From assembly GCF_002777255.1 (NCBI RefSeq), contig NZ_CP017634.1, positions 1,686,903-1,750,902 on the forward strand: 64,000 nucleotides of DNA, read 5' to 3'. The position numbers and the translations under genes were made by a program. Positions 62,944 through 64,000 of this stretch are shown here, piece after piece. Within the stretch, counting starts at the first letter, position 1. The number at the start of each line of letters is the position of its first letter. The notes beneath the pieces were generated by a model. The model made no database searches. It saw only the letters and a program-made list of their open reading frames with translations, and was not told the DNA's origin. Origin of the DNA: Candidatus Formimonas warabiya (GTDB lineage: Bacteria; Bacillota; Dehalobacteriia; Dehalobacteriales; Dehalobacteriaceae).

Positions 62944-63711
62944 CTAAGCCTGTTCCAATAGGCTAAAAATCAAATTAAAAACAAGCAATCCTAAAACAAC
63001 CAGAAAAACCGGCTTGATAATCTTGCTGCCTCTTTTCAGGGCAAGGCCGGAACCGATAAAATTTCCTGCAATCCCGCAAAAAGCGGCAGGAATAGCCAGG
63101 GCAAAATAAACCTGCCCGTGGGTCAGGAACAGCACCAGAGCACCCACATTAGAGGCAAGATTCACCAGTTTGGCATTACCGGAAGCGGTAACCAGATCAA
63201 GATGCAGCAAAAAGGTATAACTGAAAATGAGGAAGGTCCCGGTTCCCGGACCAATAAAACCGTCATAAAAGCCGATCCCTAGACCGGTGACGATAGACAG
63301 GGCAATAACCCGCCGGTTCTTTAAGCTGTCCACTTCATTCTCTGTGCCGAAATTTTTTTTACAGGTAACAAAGGCCCCCACAAGGGGAATTAAGATAACC
63401 AGAATGATTTTAAATATATAATCGTCTACATATAAAACAGTTTTGGCGCCTGCCATGGAACCGGCTAAAGCACAGACGATGGAAATAGCCGCCGTCTTGA
63501 CGTGTACTCTCTTATTTCTCCAAAACCTGATGGAAGATACAATTGTCCCTAAGGCCGAGGAGAACTTATTACACCCTAAGGCCATATGTACCGGAAGGCC
63601 GGATGTAATATAGGCAGGCAAAGATATCAGCCCGCCTCCCCCGGCGATAGAATCAATAAGTCCGGCCAGAAAAACAAAAAAGCATACGGTGACGATGACT
63701 TCAATTTCCAT
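62944..63711 (-). CDS. TauE/SafE-family membrane transporter
   Basis: The 255-residue protein has about eight transmembrane helices. The start block GLIDSIAGGGGLISLPAYI and the mid-protein GFYDGFIGPGTGTFLIF are the two TauE/SafE repeats. Members export sulfite, sulfoacetate or related anions. ATG 63711 follows AGGGAG. It converges on the DNRLRE gene; substrate unknown. Confidence 0.9.
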   Translation of the reverse strand: MEIEVIVTVCFFVFLAGLIDSIAGGGGLISLPAYITSGLPVHMALGCNKFSSALGTIVSSIRFWRNKRVHVKTAAISIVCALAGSMAGAKTVLYVDDYIFKIILVILIPLVGAFVTCKKNFGTENEVDSLKNRRVIALSIVTGLGIGFYDGFIGPGTGTFLIFSYTFLLHLDLVTASGNAKLVNLASNVGALVLFLTHGQVYFALAIPAAFCGIAGNFIGSGLALKRGSKIIKPVFLVVLGLLVFNLIFSLLEQA

Positions 63712-63887
63712 TTCTCCCTAATCCCTTTTCTTTCTGCAAATTAGCCTAAATGACGATATGATAAAATTGATACTCTTTTAGTTATACTTTAATGTTTTTT
63801 AAATTACAACTGCTATTTCGTTATTTTCGATATTTTTCATTTGATTTGTCCAAAAACTCTTTTACATTTATACCTTTATTTACTCTA

Positions 63888-63916
63888 TTGACAGGATGCT
63901 TTCATGCGGTCATAGT
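63888..63916 (+). promoter_or_regulatory. Promoter candidate for the gene at the right edge
   Basis: TTGACA (63888-63893), a 17-bp spacer and CATAGT form a sigma-A-like promoter about 30 bp upstream of the ribosome binding site of the edge gene. Confidence 0.5.
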
Positions 63917-63947
63917 AGTATTATATTTGTGAAAAGGGGGCATTTTG

Positions 63948-64000
63948 ATGGCGAATGTAACCGGGTCCACCATCTCAAATTTAAGTCCAGAAGTGGCCAA
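63948..64000 (+). CDS. 5' end of a gene cut by the window edge
   Basis: ATG at 63948 follows AAAAGGGGG at good spacing, and the frame is open for 17 codons to the edge (MANVTGSTISNLSPEV). It is too short to assign. Confidence 0.5.
   Translation, partial: MANVTGSTISNLSPEVA

Noticed and set aside
1..64000. tRNA, rRNA, CRISPR arrays, prophage or IS transposases
   Set aside because: None was recognised on either strand by reading; a dedicated tRNA or CRISPR scan was not possible here.

Overview
The window looks like the chromosome of a spore-forming, anaerobic, corrinoid-using Firmicute of the Peptococcaceae/Desulfitobacteriaceae or Sporomusa kind. This rests on a GerA-type germination operon, strong AGGAGG ribosome binding sites, a Bacillus-type SOS box, a 2-oxoacid:ferredoxin oxidoreductase, a poly-gamma-glutamate locus, and many corrinoid methyltransferase genes. 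There are five UroD-fold methyltransferases, five B12-binding corrinoid proteins, one methyltetrahydrofolate methyltransferase and one MtmB homologue. No rRNA, tRNA, CRISPR array, transposase or prophage was seen.

Layout. 0-3 kb: porAB (porA cut by the edge) and a degenerate CbiE/CbiT-like protein. 3-9.2 kb: a radical SAM maturase, a dienelactone hydrolase, a GGDEF protein, and a Y-family polymerase with a small partner under a LexA box. 9.5-11.1 kb: catalase. 11.1-32.5 kb: a minus-strand accessory island holding a Liv-type ABC transporter with two binding proteins, three cupins, a DRE-TIM Claisen-type enzyme, two UroD/corrinoid pairs, a pterin methyltransferase, a CobW GTPase, glycerate kinase, a glycerate-dehydrogenase-like enzyme, two MtaA-type methyltransferases and a CdaR/PucR-family regulator. 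Five copies of one composite control element divide this island: an inverted repeat with arms of up to about 15 bp, built on ATGTGCA-N3-TGCACAT, whose centre in four copies lies about 45 bp from a TATACA-like -10. I read the island as one regulon for uptake and demethylation of an O-methylated compound whose carbon ends as glycerate.

32.5-37.9 kb: a second C1 unit with a divergent LacI regulator, a corrinoid protein, an MtmB-family methyltransferase carrying lysine where archaeal MtmB has pyrrolysine, and an NCS2 nucleobase permease, followed by the remnant of an amidohydrolase. The best guess is corrinoid-dependent N-demethylation of a methylated nucleobase or related heterocycle. 38-45.8 kb: a frameshifted hydrolase, two SAM methyltransferases, a flavodoxin-like protein, a binding protein with a copper-amine-oxidase-N domain, and small redox or ferritin-like proteins.

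46-53.6 kb: a gerA-type operon preceded by a cyclic-di-AMP (ydaO) riboswitch with terminator, a two-component system and a GGDEF protein. 53.8-57.4 kb: poly-gamma-glutamate synthesis (pgsB, pgsC), with one intact-looking PghP-type hydrolase and one copy lacking two presumed catalytic residues. 57.9-61.6 kb: a third C1 unit (GntR regulator, two corrinoid proteins, UroD methyltransferase). 61.9-64 kb: a DNRLRE-domain protein that appears to start at ATA, a TauE/SafE transporter and the first codons of a further gene.
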